A DNA stretch of 9,027 nucleotides from Oxalobacteraceae bacterium UBA7693. GTDB lineage: Bacteria; Pseudomonadota; Gammaproteobacteria; Burkholderiales; Burkholderiaceae_D. The notes beneath the pieces were generated by a model. The model searched no databases. It saw nothing but the letters and a program-made list of their open reading frames with translations, and was not told where the DNA came from. Where the stretch lies: NCBI GenBank assembly GCA_002482715.1, contig DLGN01000090.1, positions 2,268-11,294 on the forward strand, read 5' to 3'. Shown in pieces: positions 6,891 to 9,027 of the stretch. The position numbers and the translations under genes are program-made. Numbering within the stretch: the first letter of the stretch is position 1; each line of letters starts with the position of its first letter.

Positions 6891-9027
6891 ATGAAACGCA
6901 CTATTCCCTTGAGCGCAATTACAATCGCTATCGCAGCAAGCTTCGCTGCCAGTGGAGCCGCCTATGCCGGTGATGGCAAGCTCACATTAGAAATGCTGTA
7001 TCACCCAGAGCAACGCGTGAATTTTAATGCAGCACCCTTAACTCGCTTATCTTGGGATAATCAAAATCGCTTGATCGAATCCAAAGTGAATAAAGGTGTT
7101 GCGGAATTATTCGTCGTCAACCCGAGCACATGGGAAAAGACTGCACTACCAGCGGATGGCAATGTACTGAGCATTTTAAAAACGGCGAAGATTGATGAAA
7201 AAGAAGTCACTAAGTTGGCAGATCAACTGAGTGCAAGAATTAAACCTGAAACCAAGAGCTATATTTTCACGCACAAAAACGATATCTGGTTACTCGATCT
7301 CAATACCAGCAAAGCGCGCGCCCTGACCAACACGCCAGATGTCAAGGAAGACGAAGCCTTATTATCACCAGACGCAAAGACTGTTGCCTATTTAAAAGGC
7401 AATGATATGTATGCGACAGACGTTGCAACGGCCAAAGAAACCCGTTTAACCACAGGTGGCAGCGAAACGGTATTTAATGGCCGCTTAGATTGGGTTTATC
7501 AAGAAGAGGTTTATGGACGTGGTGATTTCCGCGCCTTCCGTTGGGCACCAGATTCTAAAAAGTTGGCATTCTTAAGTTTCGATGAAACTAAAGTACCGGT
7601 CTATACTTTGAGCGGTGATCACGCTCAGCCAGTGAAAACTGATCGTACTCGTTACCCAAAAGCTGGCGACTTCAATCCAATCACTAAACTCGGCGTAGTA
7701 GATTTAAAAGGAAAAATCAGCTGGACGCAAGATCCGTATGCAGGCAAAGAAACCTTGATTGTTCAAGTGGACTGGACGCCTGATGGCAAGCTGATGGCAG
7801 CTTGGCAGGACCGTGTACAAACTTGGTTAGATCTGCGCATTTATGATGCCAAGCTCAATAGTAAAGTCGTCGTCAAAGAAACCAGCCCAGCGTGGACAGA
7901 ACGCTTACCATTGCCGCACTTCTTAAAAGACGGTAGCTTTATCTGGCAATCGGACCGCACCGGTCATCGCCACCTGTATCACTACGATAAGAATTTCCAA
8001 TTAGTGAAAGCGCTGACTCAAGGTGACTGGGATGTGCGCACTGTTCACGGCGTCGATGAAGCTAAATCACGCGTCTTGTTCGCCGCCAATGAGCGTAATC
8101 CAATCGGCAATGATGCCTATAGCGTTAATCTCGATGGCAGTAACTTTAAACGCTTGACCGAAGAAAAAGGTTCGCACATGGTGCGTTGGAACAAGACCTT
8201 TACGCATTTCGTCGATAGCTGGAGCAGCATGGCACAAACGCCGAAACAAGCTTTGTTCACCGATGCTGGTGTGCAGGTAAAAATGGTCGATGACGCTGGT
8301 GTACCAACGAAGTTGAAAGACCTACAATTGGCGACAGTGAAACACCAGCAGATTAAGTCTCGCAATGGCTTCATGATGGAAAGTTTATTATTCTTGCCAG
8401 CCAATTTTGATGCAACGAAAAAATATCCGGTCTATCAGCATTTATATGCAGGCCCAATGGCGCCGCAAGTACGTGATCAATGGAATGCCAATTTGTATTA
8501 CCACTTCCTGGCGCAACAAGGTTATGTCGTTTGGGTAATGGACAATCAAAGCGCAAGTAACAAAGGTGTTTCCAGTGCGTGGCCGATTCATAAAAAACTA
8601 GGTCAACTGGAATTACAAGATCAGTTAGATGGCCTTGAATGGTTACGCCAACAAGGCTTCGCCGATATGGATAGAATTGCCTTAAATGGTTGGAGCTACG
8701 GCGGCTATTTCACCTCTTACGCGATGACGCATAGCAAAGCTTGGAAAGTTGGTTTTGTTGGCGCACCAGTGACCGATTGGCGTTTGTATGACAGTATTTA
8801 CACCGAACGTTACATGGGTCTACCGCAGGAAAATGCAGAAGGTTACGACAAGGGTTCGGCACTGAAAGCAGCAAAAAATCTGAGTGGCAAAATCATGATC
8901 ATGCATGGCACAATGGATGACAATGTTCACCCACAAAATACCATCATGCTGATTGATGCCTTAGCAAAAGCAAACAAAGACTACAGCTTGCAACTCTACC
9001 CTGGCCAAGGTCATGGTGTTGCAGATC
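6891..9027 (+). CDS. Dipeptidyl peptidase IV, S9B family, periplasmic or secreted; 3' end outside window
   Basis: The frame is open to the right edge (712 codons), so roughly the last 20-40 residues are missing. A signal peptide (MKR start, hydrophobic core, A-Y-A at 24-26) sends it out of the cytoplasm. Residues from about 40 to 480 form the beta-propeller, including DWVYQEEVYG, where E205/E206 match the pair that grips the substrate N-terminus in human DPP IV. The alpha/beta-hydrolase domain follows, with oxyanion tyrosine Y519 in YAGP, nucleophile S602 in GWSYGGY, D676 in GTMDDNVH and H708 in GQGHG. YTERYMGLP is also strongly conserved. It should remove X-Pro or X-Ala dipeptides from peptide N-termini, probably for peptide nutrition. 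The usual bacterial DNRG segment reads DNQSASNKG here, suggesting a subgroup. A strong ribosome binding site precedes it. Confidence 0.95.
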   Translation, partial: MKRTIPLSAITIAIAASFAASGAAYAGDGKLTLEMLYHPEQRVNFNAAPLTRLSWDNQNRLIESKVNKGVAELFVVNPSTWEKTALPADGNVLSILKTAKIDEKEVTKLADQLSARIKPETKSYIFTHKNDIWLLDLNTSKARALTNTPDVKEDEALLSPDAKTVAYLKGNDMYATDVATAKETRLTTGGSETVFNGRLDWVYQEEVYGRGDFRAFRWAPDSKKLAFLSFDETKVPVYTLSGDHAQPVKTDRTRYPKAGDFNPITKLGVVDLKGKISWTQDPYAGKETLIVQVDWTPDGKLMAAWQDRVQTWLDLRIYDAKLNSKVVVKETSPAWTERLPLPHFLKDGSFIWQSDRTGHRHLYHYDKNFQLVKALTQGDWDVRTVHGVDEAKSRVLFAANERNPIGNDAYSVNLDGSNFKRLTEEKGSHMVRWNKTFTHFVDSWSSMAQTPKQALFTDAGVQVKMVDDAGVPTKLKDLQLATVKHQQIKSRNGFMMESLLFLPANFDATKKYPVYQHLYAGPMAPQVRDQWNANLYYHFLAQQGYVVWVMDNQSASNKGVSSAWPIHKKLGQLELQDQLDGLEWLRQQGFADMDRIALNGWSYGGYFTSYAMTHSKAWKVGFVGAPVTDWRLYDSIYTERYMGLPQENAEGYDKGSALKAAKNLSGKIMIMHGTMDDNVHPQNTIMLIDALAKANKDYSLQLYPGQGHGVAD

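Noticed and set aside
8117..8404. 95-codon minus-strand frame within the peptidase gene
   Set aside because: Antisense to the S9B coding region, which has unbroken motifs on the plus strand.

Overview
The window reads as an ordinary chromosomal segment of a Gram-negative bacterium. It carries a Kdo transferase for lipopolysaccharide and two proteins with Sec signal peptides. The fused flavoenzyme plus aryl-CoA ligase pair is best known from Betaproteobacteria (Azoarcus/Burkholderiales type). Base composition is balanced to slightly AT-rich, so a lower-GC member of the Burkholderiales (Oxalobacteraceae-like) is my best guess; this is an inference, not a demonstration.

Left half, minus strand (1-3986): a two-gene aromatic-acid catabolic operon. 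The upstream gene encodes an aryl-CoA ligase of the benzoate/2-aminobenzoate type. Its TGA stop overlaps the ATG of the next gene as ATGA. The downstream gene encodes a fused enzyme: an FAD aromatic hydroxylase joined to an Old Yellow Enzyme reductase. Its coding frame is still open at base 1, so the stop lies just outside. Together they would activate anthranilate (2-aminobenzoate) or salicylate as a CoA thioester, then hydroxylate it and, for anthraniloyl-CoA, reduce the ring. This is the logic of the aerobic hybrid CoA pathways. Later steps (hydratase, dehydrogenase, thiolase or thioesterase) are not in the window and may lie to the left.

Middle (3987-4549): an AT-rich divergent intergenic region of about 560 bp with no gene I can support. 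It should hold the catabolic operon promoter on the minus strand and the waaA promoter on the plus strand. It contains several inverted repeats, including a perfect 8-bp pair at 4244-4251/4278-4285.

Right half, plus strand (4550-9027): waaA (Kdo transferase, inner-membrane anchored); then, 59 bp later, an exported DUF2785 protein of unknown function; then, 98 bp later, a periplasmic or secreted dipeptidyl peptidase IV (S9B) whose frame is open at the right edge. The complete Ser-Asp-His triad and the Glu-Glu N-terminus clamp of the DPP IV are visible. The three genes need not be one operon.

I found no RNA gene, CRISPR array, intact mobile element or recognisable defence system. The most interesting item is the fused hydroxylase-reductase and its ligase, whose substrate cannot be settled from sequence alone.
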